From the NCBI RefSeq assembly GCF_011752065.1, contig NZ_JAAIJY010000010.1:1-64000 (forward strand): a stretch of DNA of 64,000 nt, given 5' to 3'. The stretch's first letter is position 1. Every line of letters begins with the position of its first letter. A model generated the notes under the pieces. That model was not told the DNA's origin. It saw nothing but the letters and a program-made list of their open reading frames with translations, and ran no database searches. Source of the DNA: Actinomyces sp. ZJ308. Its GTDB lineage: Bacteria > Actinomycetota > Actinomycetes > Actinomycetales > Actinomycetaceae. Shown in pieces: positions 1-8,568 of the stretch. A program made the position numbers and the translations under genes.

Positions 1-246
1 TCCATGAGCAAGCCGTCCTTCCCAGCAGGAGCGGTGAGATCTGGTGTAACACCACCGATCCTGCGAGGCCCTCACCCCATTGCCCAGCACCCACGCCGAC
101 CCACACCCCTTGGACTTACTCATCTAGGATGGCGTAGTCCTGCCCACCGCCTCCGGGGTTCCCATTGGCGTCCCACGCGGGAGAGCTACGAGAGCGCCGA
201 AAGACCACGGCCATTCGTACGATGCTTCGCATACCGAGGAGTCCTC

Positions 247-612
247 GTGTCCTCTACCTCGAACAAGATGATCGGCGACTTCAGCGGCAAGCCAGCGACG
301 GCCACCATGTACACGGCGATCGAGTCCTACGTCATGTCTCTTGGCGACGTCACGAAGCACCTGACGGCCCAGGTCAGCTTCTCCGTCAACCGGAAGTTCC
401 TCTGGGCGTGGGCCTACGAGAGGACGACTGACGGCACCCTGTTCCTGAACGTGAGACTCGACCATCCTCTGGAGGATCCGAACCTCCACCGCGTCACCCA
501 GGTCAGCACGAACCGGTGGAACCATCACGTCGTCGTGAAGACGATGGAAGCCGCGGAGAGCGGGTGGCTCAGAGCTCTCATTGGTGCCGGATACGAGTTC
601 GCCTCCCGCTAA
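247..612 (+). CDS. DUF5655 domain protein (small, soluble)
   Basis: A 121-residue protein with no signal peptide or membrane segment. The open frame runs back to base 4, but the GTG at 247 is chosen because GAGGAG at 236-241 sits 5 nt before it and the upstream translation is proline/arginine-rich and unlike a protein. The stretches YTAIESYVMSLG (about residues 20-31), FSVNRKFLWAWAY and the closing WLRALIGAGYE match the pattern I remember for the DUF5655 family, whose biochemical role is unknown; the fit is by eye. It stands alone, transcribed towards the oppositely oriented gene ending at 705. Bases 1-246 hold nothing I can support. Confidence 0.7.
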   Translation: MSSTSNKMIGDFSGKPATATMYTAIESYVMSLGDVTKHLTAQVSFSVNRKFLWAWAYERTTDGTLFLNVRLDHPLEDPNLHRVTQVSTNRWNHHVVVKTMEAAESGWLRALIGAGYEFASR

Positions 613-704
613 GCAGCCCGCCATCGCTGCCAGCGCCGCCAAGCACGAGTCGCCAAGCACGAGGCCGCGGACGTCAAACAGTCCTGACCTCATATAGCTA
701 ACGC

Positions 705-1001
705 TTAAACGCGATCAACGAACTCCACGGCGATCTCGAGGGGGACCGGATCCCATTTCTTCACGTATCGCACGGCTCGCACACGCCCGTTTCTTCTTCC
801 CGAGTCACGCAGGCGCCTGACCTCGTCGCGATCCAGCGGACTCTCCGAGAGCATACGGTCGATCGACAGGTTATAGGCCTGTCGGAAGTGGAGGCGCTCC
901 AGCTCACGCTTCGTCATGGGATATTTTCGGCCGCCTGCCAGAATCCAGACATACAACAGCATGGCGACGACAACCATGTAGGGTAACAAGTCATCAAACA
1001 T
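705..1001 (-). CDS. small membrane protein of unknown function
   Basis: A 98-residue protein. A longer frame extends upstream, but the ATG at 999-1001 follows a good ribosome binding site (AAGGAGC, about 7 nt) and begins a natural N-terminus. Residues 4-23 form one hydrophobic segment (LLPYMVVVAMLLYVWILAGG). The rest is charged and arginine-rich, with PMTKRELERLHFRQAYNLSI followed by DEVRRLRDSG and a final strand-like VPLEIAVEFVDRV. I do not recognise a family. It diverges from mnmA, so 1002-1131 must carry promoters for both. Confidence 0.6.
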   Translation of the reverse strand: MFDDLLPYMVVVAMLLYVWILAGGRKYPMTKRELERLHFRQAYNLSIDRMLSESPLDRDEVRRLRDSGRRNGRVRAVRYVKKWDPVPLEIAVEFVDRV

Positions 1002-1131
1002 CGCAGCTCCTTCCTCTGACCCAATCCTATGCCGGTCACCACAACGTCTTCTGAGTTGTCCCGGCTCCCCTGCCGGTGTCGACCTGCGGTAGCCTGCCAC
1101 GGCTGTACCCGCTTGCGTGAAGGAGACCCTC

Positions 1132-2316
1132 GTGCGCGTCCTGGCCGCCCTGTCCGGTGGAGTCGACTCCGCCGTCGCCGCAGCGCGCGCCGTCGACGCA
1201 GGCCACGAGGTCGTGGGCGTCCACATGGCCCTGACCCGCAACCGCGCCCAGACCCGCACGGGCTCACGCGGCTGCTGCTCCATCGAGGACTCCGCCGACG
1301 CCCGCTGGGCCGCCCAGATCCTCGGCATCCCCTTCTACGTGTGGGACCTGTCCGAGGAGTTCGAGGAGCGCGTCGTGGCCGACTTCCTCGACGAGTACCG
1401 CGCCGGCCGCACCCCTAACCCCTGCGTGCGCTGCAACGAGCGCGTCAAGTTCGACGCCCTCCTGGAGCGCGGCCTGGCTTTGGGCTTCGATGCGGTCGCC
1501 ACCGGCCACTACGCGCGCCTGAGCGGTGGCGCCGCCTCCGGCCGCCCCGGTGACACCACCGGTCTGAGGCTTCGCCGTGCCGTCGACACCGCCAAGGACC
1601 AGTCCTACGTGCTGGCGGTCTCCGGGCGCGAGGGCCTGGCCCGCGCCCTCTTCCCACTGGGCGATGCCCCCTCCAAGGCGCAGGTGCGCGCCGAGGCCGA
1701 GGCCCGCGGCCTGCCGGTGGCCTCCAAGCCGGACTCCTACGACATCTGCTTCGTGGCCGACGGCGACACCCGCGGATTCCTGACCCGCTCGCTCGGCGCC
1801 CACGAGGGCGCCATGGTCTCCCCCGACGGCGAGGTCCTGGGCACCCACCAGGGATACTTCGGCTTCACCGTCGGCCAACGCAAGGGCCTGGGGCTCTCCC
1901 GCCCCGCAGACGACGGCCGCCCCCGCTACGTCATCGAGACCCGCCCAGCCACCAACGAGGTCGTCGTCGGCCCCGAGGAGCTGCTGAGCCGCACGACGGT
2001 CGAGGGCGACGGGCTCATCCTGCTGGCCGATCCCGAGCCGCTCGCCGACGGCGTCGGCGCAGTTCCCGGCCTCGGTGACTCCCCCGCCGTCGGCTGGCAG
2101 GAGGCCAGCGTCCAGGTGCGCGCCCACGGCTGCCCGGTACCGGCCCGCGTCCGCGTCGACGAGACCGCGGGTCTCCTGCACGCCGAGCTGGCCACCCCCC
2201 TGCGCGGCGTCGCCGCCGGTCAGAGCCTGGTCATCTACGGCGGCGCCGACGGCGACCAGGTCCTGGCCCAGGCGACCGTCACCTCCGAGCACGCCACCAG
2301 CCGCGCCGTCGCCTGA
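1132..2316 (+). CDS. mnmA: tRNA-specific 2-thiouridylase MnmA
   Basis: MnmA makes 2-thiouridine at the wobble position of Lys, Glu and Gln tRNAs, using ATP and a relayed persulfide sulfur. The 394-residue protein has the PP-loop SGGVDS at 8-13, the cysteine motif PNPCVRCN (Cys98 and Cys101) and the second catalytic cysteine in [10 protein letters not shown] (Cys206), followed by GQRKGLGLS and the C-terminal beta-barrel region. Length and motif order are normal for the family. The start is set at GTG 1132 rather than GTG 1117 because AAGGAG at 1120-1125 lies 6 nt before it and the PP-loop then falls at the usual distance from the N-terminus. It reads towards an AbrB-type gene about 100 bp downstream. 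Confidence 0.95.
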   Translation: MRVLAALSGGVDSAVAAARAVDAGHEVVGVHMALTRNRAQTRTGSRGCCSIEDSADARWAAQILGIPFYVWDLSEEFEERVVADFLDEYRAGRTPNPCVRCNERVKFDALLERGLALGFDAVATGHYARLSGGAASGRPGDTTGLRLRRAVDTAKDQSYVLAVSGREGLARALFPLGDAPSKAQVRAEAEARGLPVASKPDSYDICFVADGDTRGFLTRSLGAHEGAMVSPDGEVLGTHQGYFGFTVGQRKGLGLSRPADDGRPRYVIETRPATNEVVVGPEELLSRTTVEGDGLILLADPEPLADGVGAVPGLGDSPAVGWQEASVQVRAHGCPVPARVRVDETAGLLHAELATPLRGVAAGQSLVIYGGADGDQVLAQATVTSEHATSRAVA

Positions 2317-2424
2317 ATCTGCGGAGCGGCTCCGGACCTCCACCGCGCCGGCACCGTGGAAAAGGGCTAGGGTTGGAGGCACCCCCGGCGCCCAGCAGAA
2401 CCAGCAGGAAAGGGATCCTCCAGC

Positions 2425-2733
2425 ATGTCAGCCGACACGTCCGCCGATTCTCCGTCGGACACGCAGCCCGGCACCCCACCTGACCTCACCGCCCAGGACC
2501 CGGAGCGCTACATCGCCACCGTCAGGCTCGGCCCCAAGTCACAGATCGTCATTCCCAAGGAGGTCCGGGAGATCTTCAACCTGGCCCCGGGAGACAACCT
2601 GCTCCTCCTGGCCGACCGCACCCAGGGGATCGCCCTGGTCAACCCGGCCGACTACGCCGACGTCGTCGCCGCCGCCTTCGATGCGGCCGCGCCCAGGACC
2701 AGCGGCGCAGCGGCGCCCAGGGCCACGGCATAG
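2425..2733 (+). CDS. AbrB/MazE/SpoVT-type swapped-hairpin DNA-binding protein
   Basis: A 102-residue protein with a disordered acidic/proline N-terminus (residues 1-30) and one AbrB-like domain at about 32-80: YIATVRLGPKSQIVIPKE, then VREIFNLAPGDNLLLLAD. The family forms swapped-hairpin dimers that bind DNA, as transition-state regulators or antitoxins. No toxin gene follows (the next gene is convergent), so an antitoxin role is not supported. The start ATG is preceded by AGGAAAGGGATCC. A TAGGGT box at 2368-2373 could be its -10 element. Target genes are unknown. Confidence 0.8.
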   Translation: MSADTSADSPSDTQPGTPPDLTAQDPERYIATVRLGPKSQIVIPKEVREIFNLAPGDNLLLLADRTQGIALVNPADYADVVAAAFDAAAPRTSGAAAPRATA

Positions 2734-2777
2734 CCACCGCGCCCCGAACGCCACGCGCCGGGTTCCTTCACCCCCGG

Positions 2778-3593
2778 TCAGCGCAAGCAGGTGTGCCGCT
2801 CGATCGCGCGCACCGCCCACCAGACCAGGATCGCAGCCAGGACCGGCGCCGCCACGACGGAGCCGATTCCCACCAGAAGCGGGTCCTGGCCCGTTCGGGC
2901 GGCCTCGATGAACTGCGGGAGCATCATGCGCCCCACGATCCGCCCGCTGGTCAGATCCAGCGACAGCGGCAGCAGCACCGTGGCGACCAGGCCCACAACC
3001 TGGTTGACCACGTAGAGGATGACCAGGCCGGCTGCCGGCGCCCCGAAGCCGAGTCGGTTCCAGCGCCCCTGCCCGCCAATGCTCATCACCGCTGCGACCT
3101 CGATAATCGTCACGATGACGCCCTCAACGACGGTCAGCCCGTAGAACACGACCATGCCGGTTCCCACCATGCTGATCATCTGACGCACCGGTTCGAGGAG
3201 CTGCCCGAGCGTGGAACCGAGCAGGTGCACGTAGGCGGCGAACCAGCCGATGGCGAGGAGCGTCGCCGCCGCCGCGGACACCACCACCGCGATCACGGCG
3301 TACAGGACCTTGGCGGCGAACACGGTACGTCCCCTCACCGGCAGACTCATGGTGAGGTAGCCACGCGCACCGTACATGGACGCCCAGTACTCGATGCCGA
3401 CCTGGACGCTCACGACACCGGGCATGGCCACGAGCGCCACGAACGCGCCAACGAGCAGCATCGAGGAGATCACGGGAAGCTCGAGCAGACTCAGAAGCAT
3501 GAAGCCGGCGGCGATGACCGCCACGATCCCCACGACTCCGGCGTTGCGCCGGGCCTGGGTCCGGACCTCTTCCATGAGCAACGTGGTGAACAT
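2778..3593 (-). CDS. ABC-2 type transporter permease
   Basis: A 271-residue polytopic membrane protein with about six hydrophobic segments, for example VVGIVAVIAAGFMLLSLLEL, MLLVGAFVALVAMPGVVSV and VLYAVIAVVVSAAAATLLAI, and MSLPVRGRTVFAAK between the second and third. This is the permease layout of ABC-2 exporters of the YtrC/NatB kind. It is the last gene of a gntR - ATPase - permease operon: its ATG overlaps the ATPase stop by one base (TGATG), which indicates translational coupling. The substrate cannot be deduced. YtrA-type operons in other bacteria respond to cell-wall antibiotics, so stress export is a reasonable inference only. Confidence 0.85.
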   Translation of the reverse strand: MFTTLLMEEVRTQARRNAGVVGIVAVIAAGFMLLSLLELPVISSMLLVGAFVALVAMPGVVSVQVGIEYWASMYGARGYLTMSLPVRGRTVFAAKVLYAVIAVVVSAAAATLLAIGWFAAYVHLLGSTLGQLLEPVRQMISMVGTGMVVFYGLTVVEGVIVTIIEVAAVMSIGGQGRWNRLGFGAPAAGLVILYVVNQVVGLVATVLLPLSLDLTSGRIVGRMMLPQFIEAARTGQDPLLVGIGSVVAAPVLAAILVWWAVRAIERHTCLR

Positions 3594-4339
3594 CAGTGGT
3601 ACTCCTTCCTGAACAGGGCGTCCAGGCTCATACCGCGGTCCTGGCGCAGGTCGTCGGCGTCACCGGCCAGCAGCAGACGGCCGTCCTTGAGGAAGACGGC
3701 GGAGTCGATGATGGGCTCGACGTCGGCGATGAGGTGCGTGGAGATGAGCATGAGCGCATCGGGGTCGAAGTCCCGCAGGATGCCGCCGAGGATGACGTCG
3801 CGGGCGGCGGGGTCGACCCCGGAGATCGGCTCGTCGAGGAGGTAGACGCGGGCCCGGCGGGACATGGCCAGGCTGATGCGCAGCTTCTCCCCCATGCCCT
3901 TGCTCATCTCCTTGAGGGTGCGGTCGGTCGGCAGGCTGAAGAAGCGTACGAGCTCGGCGGCCTTGTCGGCGTCGAAGTCGGCGAAGAAGCGCCGGTACTG
4001 AGCGATGGCCGCCGGGGCGGTCAGGTTGGAGGCTAGGAAGCTCGCGTCGGGCAGGAAGGAGACGAGAGCCTTGGACTCGGGTCCGGGGGCATGTCCGGCG
4101 ATACGGACCTGCCCGTCGTAGTCGGCCAGGACTCCGGCGAGGACCTTGAGCAGGGTGGTCTTGCCCGATCCGTTGGAGCCCATGAGGCCGACGATCCGCC
4201 CGGGCGGCAGCTCGAGGCTCAGCCCGTCCAGCGCGGGTCGGCCCTGGTAGGTCTTGGTGAGGTTCTCGACGGCGACCAGCGGTGAGGCGCCGTCGAGAGA
4301 GGGAATGGTGATGGGTTTACTGAGGGTCTGTGCGCTCAT
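3593..4339 (-). CDS. ABC transporter ATP-binding protein
   Basis: A 248-residue nucleotide-binding subunit for the adjoining permease. Walker A is GSNGSGKTTL, Walker B is VYLLDEPISGVD, and the signature loop is degenerate (MSKGMGEKLRISLAMSR in place of LSGGQ), which is common in the ABC-2 exporter class. The usual H-loop appears as LISTHL. The ATG at 4337-4339 is chosen because it follows ACAGGAG and overlaps the stop of the gntR gene as ATGA; the longer frame upstream only reads through that gene. It acts at the inner face of the membrane. Confidence 0.92.
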   Translation of the reverse strand: MSAQTLSKPITIPSLDGASPLVAVENLTKTYQGRPALDGLSLELPPGRIVGLMGSNGSGKTTLLKVLAGVLADYDGQVRIAGHAPGPESKALVSFLPDASFLASNLTAPAAIAQYRRFFADFDADKAAELVRFFSLPTDRTLKEMSKGMGEKLRISLAMSRRARVYLLDEPISGVDPAARDVILGGILRDFDPDALMLISTHLIADVEPIIDSAVFLKDGRLLLAGDADDLRQDRGMSLDALFRKEYH

Positions 4340-4731
4340 GACGCATCTCCTGTGGTACGGCGGACCAGTCGGTCCGGAGCCCACCAGCGCTCGGTGAGGA
4401 GCGCAGCGGTCTGGTCCAGGTCCATGCCGATGGCGGTCAAGGTGTCGATGTAGGCGTCCGTGGCCCCGGAGGCCAGGTCCCGACGCACGGAGTCGATAAC
4501 GCTCGCCTTCGAGGTGACGAAGCGCCCGGCGGTGCGCTCCGTCGCGGTGAGCCCCTCACCGTCCAGCGCGCCCAGTGCACGCTGGACGGTGTTGGGGTTG
4601 ACTCCGGTGTCCGCAGCGAGCTCGCGCACGCTGGGGACCTTGGTGCCCGGGGGCCACTGGCCGGAGACGATCCGGCGACGGAAGTCGTCGGCCAGCTGGA
4701 CCCAGATCGGGCGGGAGTCGTCGCGATCCAT
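4336..4731 (-). CDS. GntR-family regulator, YtrA subfamily
   Basis: A 131-residue regulator: an N-terminal winged helix (PIWVQLADDFRRRIVSGQWP, then VPSVRELAADTGVNPNTVQR and RTAGRFVTSK) followed by only about 55 residues of dimerisation helix, the short C-terminus typical of the YtrA branch. Such proteins repress their own operon, which normally also encodes an ABC exporter, exactly as here. A ribosome binding site (AGGAG) precedes the ATG. A 22-bp inverted repeat, a good operator candidate, lies 67 bp upstream. Confidence 0.93.
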   Translation of the reverse strand: MDRDDSRPIWVQLADDFRRRIVSGQWPPGTKVPSVRELAADTGVNPNTVQRALGALDGEGLTATERTAGRFVTSKASVIDSVRRDLASGATDAYIDTLTAIGMDLDQTAALLTERWWAPDRLVRRTTGDAS

Positions 4732-4797
4732 GGCTCTCCTGGTACTCGGGGACGGGGACTGCTCATGAGCGCAGCGCAGGCGGCCTCGTCAGACCGG

Positions 4798-4819
4798 CTG
4801 TATTACTGCACTAATACAG
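4798..4819. promoter_or_regulatory. palindromic operator for the GntR/YtrA regulator
   Basis: Perfect inverted repeat: CTGTATTA at 4798-4805, six bases, then TAATACAG at 4812-4819. It lies in the divergent region between the gntR start (4731) and the gene starting at 5020, and contains a TAATAC hexamer usable as a -10 box for gntR. Position and shape fit autorepression by the YtrA-type protein; this is inference. Confidence 0.75.
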
Positions 4820-5007
4820 TGACACAGACCGGCGGCGTCGTCAAGCCGGAGAGCCCGGACAGTCACGACCCCCCATCAACGACAGACGGCCTCCAGACCG
4901 AAGAACAAGAGCATTTATTCTCTCGGGAATTACCGAGCGAACAGTCGCGCGAATATCTACCAATTGATCGATCATCTATTTCGCCTTTCGACCGGCCTGT
5001 TTCCTTC

Positions 5008-5013
5008 TACGCT
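5008..5013 (+). promoter_or_regulatory. -10 box, leaderless start for the gene at 5020
   Basis: TACGCT followed by 6 nt and then ATG. There is no Shine-Dalgarno sequence before that ATG. This is the TAnnnT plus short spacer arrangement of leaderless actinobacterial transcripts and supports 5020 as the start. The rest of 4820-5007 is comparatively AT-rich with no gene. Confidence 0.55.
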
Positions 5014-5019
5014 GTGCCC

Positions 5020-7374
5020 ATGTCTCCGTCTCCCGAATCTCAGTCTCCCGAAACTCCATCCCCCTCTTCCGCGTCTCCCTCGCCCGAATACCCATCACCC
5101 ACTATGCCGCCCGCCGGGTTCGACCCCGCCCCCATGGCACCGTCATCACCCGGACGTCCTCGGCGGGGACGGCTGGTGATCCTCGGCGTCGTCCTCACCC
5201 TGGTCCTCGCACTGGGCGGCGGAGGCCTATGGGCGCTGACCCGCGACTCCGATCCGCTCTCACTGGTCAAGGCCCCGATCCTCAAGGCCCAGCAGGACCT
5301 GTCCAACCTCGGCAAGGAGCCCACGGCTGCCCCCTTCGACTCCAGCGGCACAACGGCCATTGTCAACAAGCAGCTGACGATCCTGCGGGTGATCGCGGAT
5401 CGCCGGGAGACCCTGGTGGCCCTGAGCACGAGCTCCTCGGCCTCCCATGCCGCCTGGCAGGTCCCAGTCCCCGACGAGCTGGCGGGGCAGAACCTCAGCT
5501 GCAAGGTGAGTACCAAGACCCTCGACTGCGGAGAGCGGATCAGCATCGACCTGGCCTCCGGCATCAACAGCCCCGCCAAGCCGTCGACGGTCTCGGCGGC
5601 CCCGGCCACCTCCTCCTCACAGGAGCCGGGGCAGCAGGAGCCGAGCGGCTCCAGCACGTCGGCCGACGACCCGACCTCGTCGACGGCACCAGCGCCCGCC
5701 GCCTCCCCCGAGTCCTCTCCGCAGACCTCCGCCACCGCATCCGATTCCTCACCCGTCCCCTCATCGTCTGACGCCTCCACGACGGCCTCCCCTGCCGTCT
5801 CCGCCTCGCCATCAGCATCGGATTCCCCGGCCCCGGCATCAGCGCCCGCCTCGGTGCGTCTGAGTGAGACGCCCTCCGGCGACGTGCCGCTGTCCGTCGA
5901 CAAGGACGGTGCCGTGAGCGTCAATAATGGCAAGGTCTCCGGCCTGAGCCTCGACGGCTCCAAGCCGGTGTGGGCGGCCCGCGTCGAGGCGCCCCGCAAG
6001 GTCGCCGGCGTCAACCTGCCGTCAAGCCGTGAGGTCTGGGTCGTCAGCGACGGCCTCACCGTAGCCGCCCTCGACGGCAGCACCGTGCTGTGGTCGAGCG
6101 AGCTGCCCGACGGCGCGGGCGCCCTCAACGGCCTGGGCGCCGAGACTCCGCCGCGCTGGCAGATGAGCAAGGGCGCCGTCGTCATGGCCTACCCGGACTC
6201 GCTGCGCGCCCTCGACCCGATCGACGGCACCGCGATCTGGCAGGTCTCCACCCCGGTGACCTCATGGGCGGCCGGTGACGGCTACGTCGTGGTCTTCAAC
6301 GGCTCGACGACGTCTGTCCTGGCCTTCGACTCCGGCTCGAGCTCAACCCGAGCCACGACGCTGCCGACCTCGGCCCCCGTCTCCACGGACGTCCCAGACC
6401 AGAAGGAGATCGAGAACGCGAGCCTCGACGTACCGGGCATCTGCGCGGAGGCCTTCAGCGGAGGGGGCCGAGGCATGACGAGGGCTGACATGGTGAAGCA
6501 GGCCCCGGAGAAGACGACGGTCACCTTCTCCGACGGAAAGGCCGCCGGTACCGCCAGGGGCAACGGCGTTGGCAGCAGCATCTCGAACACGATCTCCATG
6601 AAGGCGACGCAACAGGGGCTGCTCGGCAGCACGCCGGTCATGGTCACCGTCCTGGACTGCAACGCGGACAATCCCACCTACGGGTTCGATGTTCTTGTCG
6701 CCTACAACGCAGACAAGGAGATGGTCGGCTCACTCGTCATGGACGCCGAGGCCAACGAGATCGGCTACGTGTCCGCCCCGCACATGGAGAACCTGCGTGT
6801 CGTCGGCGGCACCATCACCTTCGATGAGCCGCAGCTGCGGATCTCCGGTGACGAGTCCTGCCTGACCTGCGGCGGCAGCGCCTCGGCCACCGTCACCGCG
6901 CAGTGGGACGGAGACTCCCTGGAGCTGTTCGACGTCGTCTACCACCTGCCGACCCAGGACATCCATCGCCCGTCACTGGCCACGGTCCAGGCCGTCTACG
7001 ACGCTCTGGCCGCCAAGGAGGACAGCAGGGTTGCCAACCAGGTCGACCCCTCAGTGCTCTCGTCCCTGGATCAGCCCGCCAGGGCGGCGCAAGCAGGCGA
7101 CGCCACGCTGCGCACCGCCTTCGTGCCCGAGGGCGGCAAGGTGGTCACCTGTCTGCTGGCCGGTTCCAAGGACTCCTCGGGCGCCTCAATGGCCTTGACA
7201 CAGGATCTGCCTCTGGGCTCGATCGTCTGCCCGATCACCTCAGATGATCCTTCCAAGCCCTGGATGCAGCCCACCCCCAAGTACTCCGCCCAGGCCGAGT
7301 ACGGTTCCTGGCTGGTGCTCACCTCGAACGAGGAGGGTTTCACGGTCACCGATATCGGACACAAGACCAACTGA
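5020..7374 (+). CDS. membrane-anchored PQQ-propeller-like protein
   Basis: A 784-residue protein. The frame is open from 4765, but 4765-5019 contains the GntR operator and reads as non-coding; ATG 5020 follows a leaderless-type -10 box. Order: Ser/Pro-rich cytoplasmic tail (1-45), one membrane segment (about 54-72, VILGVVLTLVLALGGGGLWA), a globular part, a long Ser/Pro/Ala linker (about 185-285), then a region with propeller-like repeats (GSKPVWAARVEAPRKV, STVLWSSELPDGAG, GTAIWQVSTPVTSW) and a C-terminal domain holding the cysteine pair CLTCGG. The PQQ/WD-like repeats suggest an extracytoplasmic scaffold or sensor rather than an enzyme. No relative of known function is recognised. Confidence 0.75.
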   Translation: MSPSPESQSPETPSPSSASPSPEYPSPTMPPAGFDPAPMAPSSPGRPRRGRLVILGVVLTLVLALGGGGLWALTRDSDPLSLVKAPILKAQQDLSNLGKEPTAAPFDSSGTTAIVNKQLTILRVIADRRETLVALSTSSSASHAAWQVPVPDELAGQNLSCKVSTKTLDCGERISIDLASGINSPAKPSTVSAAPATSSSQEPGQQEPSGSSTSADDPTSSTAPAPAASPESSPQTSATASDSSPVPSSSDASTTASPAVSASPSASDSPAPASAPASVRLSETPSGDVPLSVDKDGAVSVNNGKVSGLSLDGSKPVWAARVEAPRKVAGVNLPSSREVWVVSDGLTVAALDGSTVLWSSELPDGAGALNGLGAETPPRWQMSKGAVVMAYPDSLRALDPIDGTAIWQVSTPVTSWAAGDGYVVVFNGSTTSVLAFDSGSSSTRATTLPTSAPVSTDVPDQKEIENASLDVPGICAEAFSGGGRGMTRADMVKQAPEKTTVTFSDGKAAGTARGNGVGSSISNTISMKATQQGLLGSTPVMVTVLDCNADNPTYGFDVLVAYNADKEMVGSLVMDAEANEIGYVSAPHMENLRVVGGTITFDEPQLRISGDESCLTCGGSASATVTAQWDGDSLELFDVVYHLPTQDIHRPSLATVQAVYDALAAKEDSRVANQVDPSVLSSLDQPARAAQAGDATLRTAFVPEGGKVVTCLLAGSKDSSGASMALTQDLPLGSIVCPITSDDPSKPWMQPTPKYSAQAEYGSWLVLTSNEEGFTVTDIGHKTN

Positions 7375-7404
7375 CTCGGCCCGATACCGCCTGAAACGGC
7401 ACGA

Positions 7405-7448
7405 ATGGTGGGGGGCGCACCGTCAGATCGACGGTGCGCCCCCACCAT
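7405..7448. terminator. bidirectional terminator hairpin
   Basis: A stem of about 19 bp with one bulged G (7405-7424 pairs with 7430-7448, five-base loop) lies between the convergent genes ending at 7374 (+) and 7466 (-). No U-tract is obvious. Confidence 0.8.
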
Positions 7449-7465
7449 GTCGTTGGAGAAGCTTC

Positions 7466-8464
7466 TCAGCCGCGCAGCCTGGCGAGCTCCTCGACGAGCT
7501 GGGGGACGACGTCGGTGACATCGCCGACGACGCCGAAGTCGGCCATCTCGAAGATCGGCGCCTCGGAGTCGTCGCAGATCGCCACGACGGTGCCGGCACC
7601 CTGGATGCCGCTGGTGTGGTGGACGGCGCCTGAGACGCCGAGCCCGATGTACAGGCGCGGGGAGATGGTCTCGCCGGTCTGGCCGATCTGGGCGCTGCGC
7701 TCGATCCAGCCCTCGTCGCAGGCCACGCGGGTGGCTCCGACGGCCGCGTCCAACGGCTCGGCCAGGGAACGGACCAGGTTGAAGTCCCCATCCACTCCAC
7801 GACCGCCCACGACGACGGTGCGGGCCTCGCTCAGGGCCGGACCGGCGGCGACGGAGGTGGCCTCGCGCGAGACGAGGCGCACGGCGGCGGCCTCGGCGCT
7901 GACGGGCACCTCCAGGGACTCGGCGGCGAGTGCCGCACCGTCAGCGGCGGCGACCTCGGCGATCCCGGGGCGCACGGCGATGATCGGTGCGCTGCCGCCC
8001 GAGCCGACGGAGGCGGTGGTGGACCAGGAGCCGGACAGGACCAGCTTGGAGGCGCGCAGCGTGGCGCTCTCCCCTGTGCCGGCGGCCTCCAGGGCGGTGG
8101 CGTCGGAGACGCAGGCCGAGCCGAGCAGGACGGCGGCCCGCCCGGCCAGCTCCTTGCCGCGGTAGTCGGAGACGACCAGGACCGCGGCGGGCTGGACCGC
8201 GTCGACGGCCGCGACGACGGCGTCGGCCGCGGTGGCCGGCAGGTGGGCGGACTCGCCCAGGTCGGCGGCAAGCAGGCGGGTGGCGCCCGCAGCGGCCAGG
8301 GCCGCGGTGGCCGGATCGCCCAGGGGCTGGAGGGCCAGGGCGACGACGTCGCCGCTGGTCAGACCTCGGGCGGCGGTGAGCAGCTCCAGGCTGGGTCCGG
8401 TGGGGGCGGGGGCCGCCTCGGTGGTCTCGAGGTCGATCAGGACGAGGATGGGGGCGTCGAGCAT
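7466..8464 (-). CDS. etfA: electron transfer flavoprotein alpha subunit (EtfA/FixB)
   Basis: A 332-residue subunit that binds FAD and, with EtfB, passes electrons from flavin dehydrogenases to the respiratory chain or another acceptor. The conserved C-terminal FAD-binding segment is present: GQTGETISPRLYIGLGVSGA, then HHTSGIQGAG and IFEMADFGVVGD. The N-terminal half is alanine-rich and divergent, as usual. The start is the ATG at 8462-8464 (MLDAPILVLID); the longer upstream frame has no family-like sequence. It lies downstream of etfB with a 104-bp gap, probably one transcript. No acyl-CoA dehydrogenase is in view. Confidence 0.93.
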   Translation of the reverse strand: MLDAPILVLIDLETTEAAPAPTGPSLELLTAARGLTSGDVVALALQPLGDPATAALAAAGATRLLAADLGESAHLPATAADAVVAAVDAVQPAAVLVVSDYRGKELAGRAAVLLGSACVSDATALEAAGTGESATLRASKLVLSGSWSTTASVGSGGSAPIIAVRPGIAEVAAADGAALAAESLEVPVSAEAAAVRLVSREATSVAAGPALSEARTVVVGGRGVDGDFNLVRSLAEPLDAAVGATRVACDEGWIERSAQIGQTGETISPRLYIGLGVSGAVHHTSGIQGAGTVVAICDDSEAPIFEMADFGVVGDVTDVVPQLVEELARLRG

Positions 8465-8568
8465 GGGAATCAGCTTCTTTCGCGGGTGGTGTGAGGCGGG
8501 TGAGGCGGCACCGCGGGCTCCGGCGTCCCTCGCTGAGGGGTGACGGCCTGCGACGGCTTGGCTCACCG

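Noticed and set aside
4-246. N-terminal extension of the DUF5655 ORF back to base 4
   Set aside because: Proline/arginine-rich translation unlike the family; a good ribosome binding site and GTG exist at 247.
2425-2733. Antitoxin of a toxin-antitoxin pair
   Set aside because: The AbrB-type domain fits, but no toxin-sized partner gene lies next to it; the next gene is a convergent ABC permease.
4765-5019. Upstream extension of the PQQ-like protein
   Set aside because: It would translate through the GntR operator and an AT-rich promoter region; ATG 5020 has a leaderless-type -10 box.
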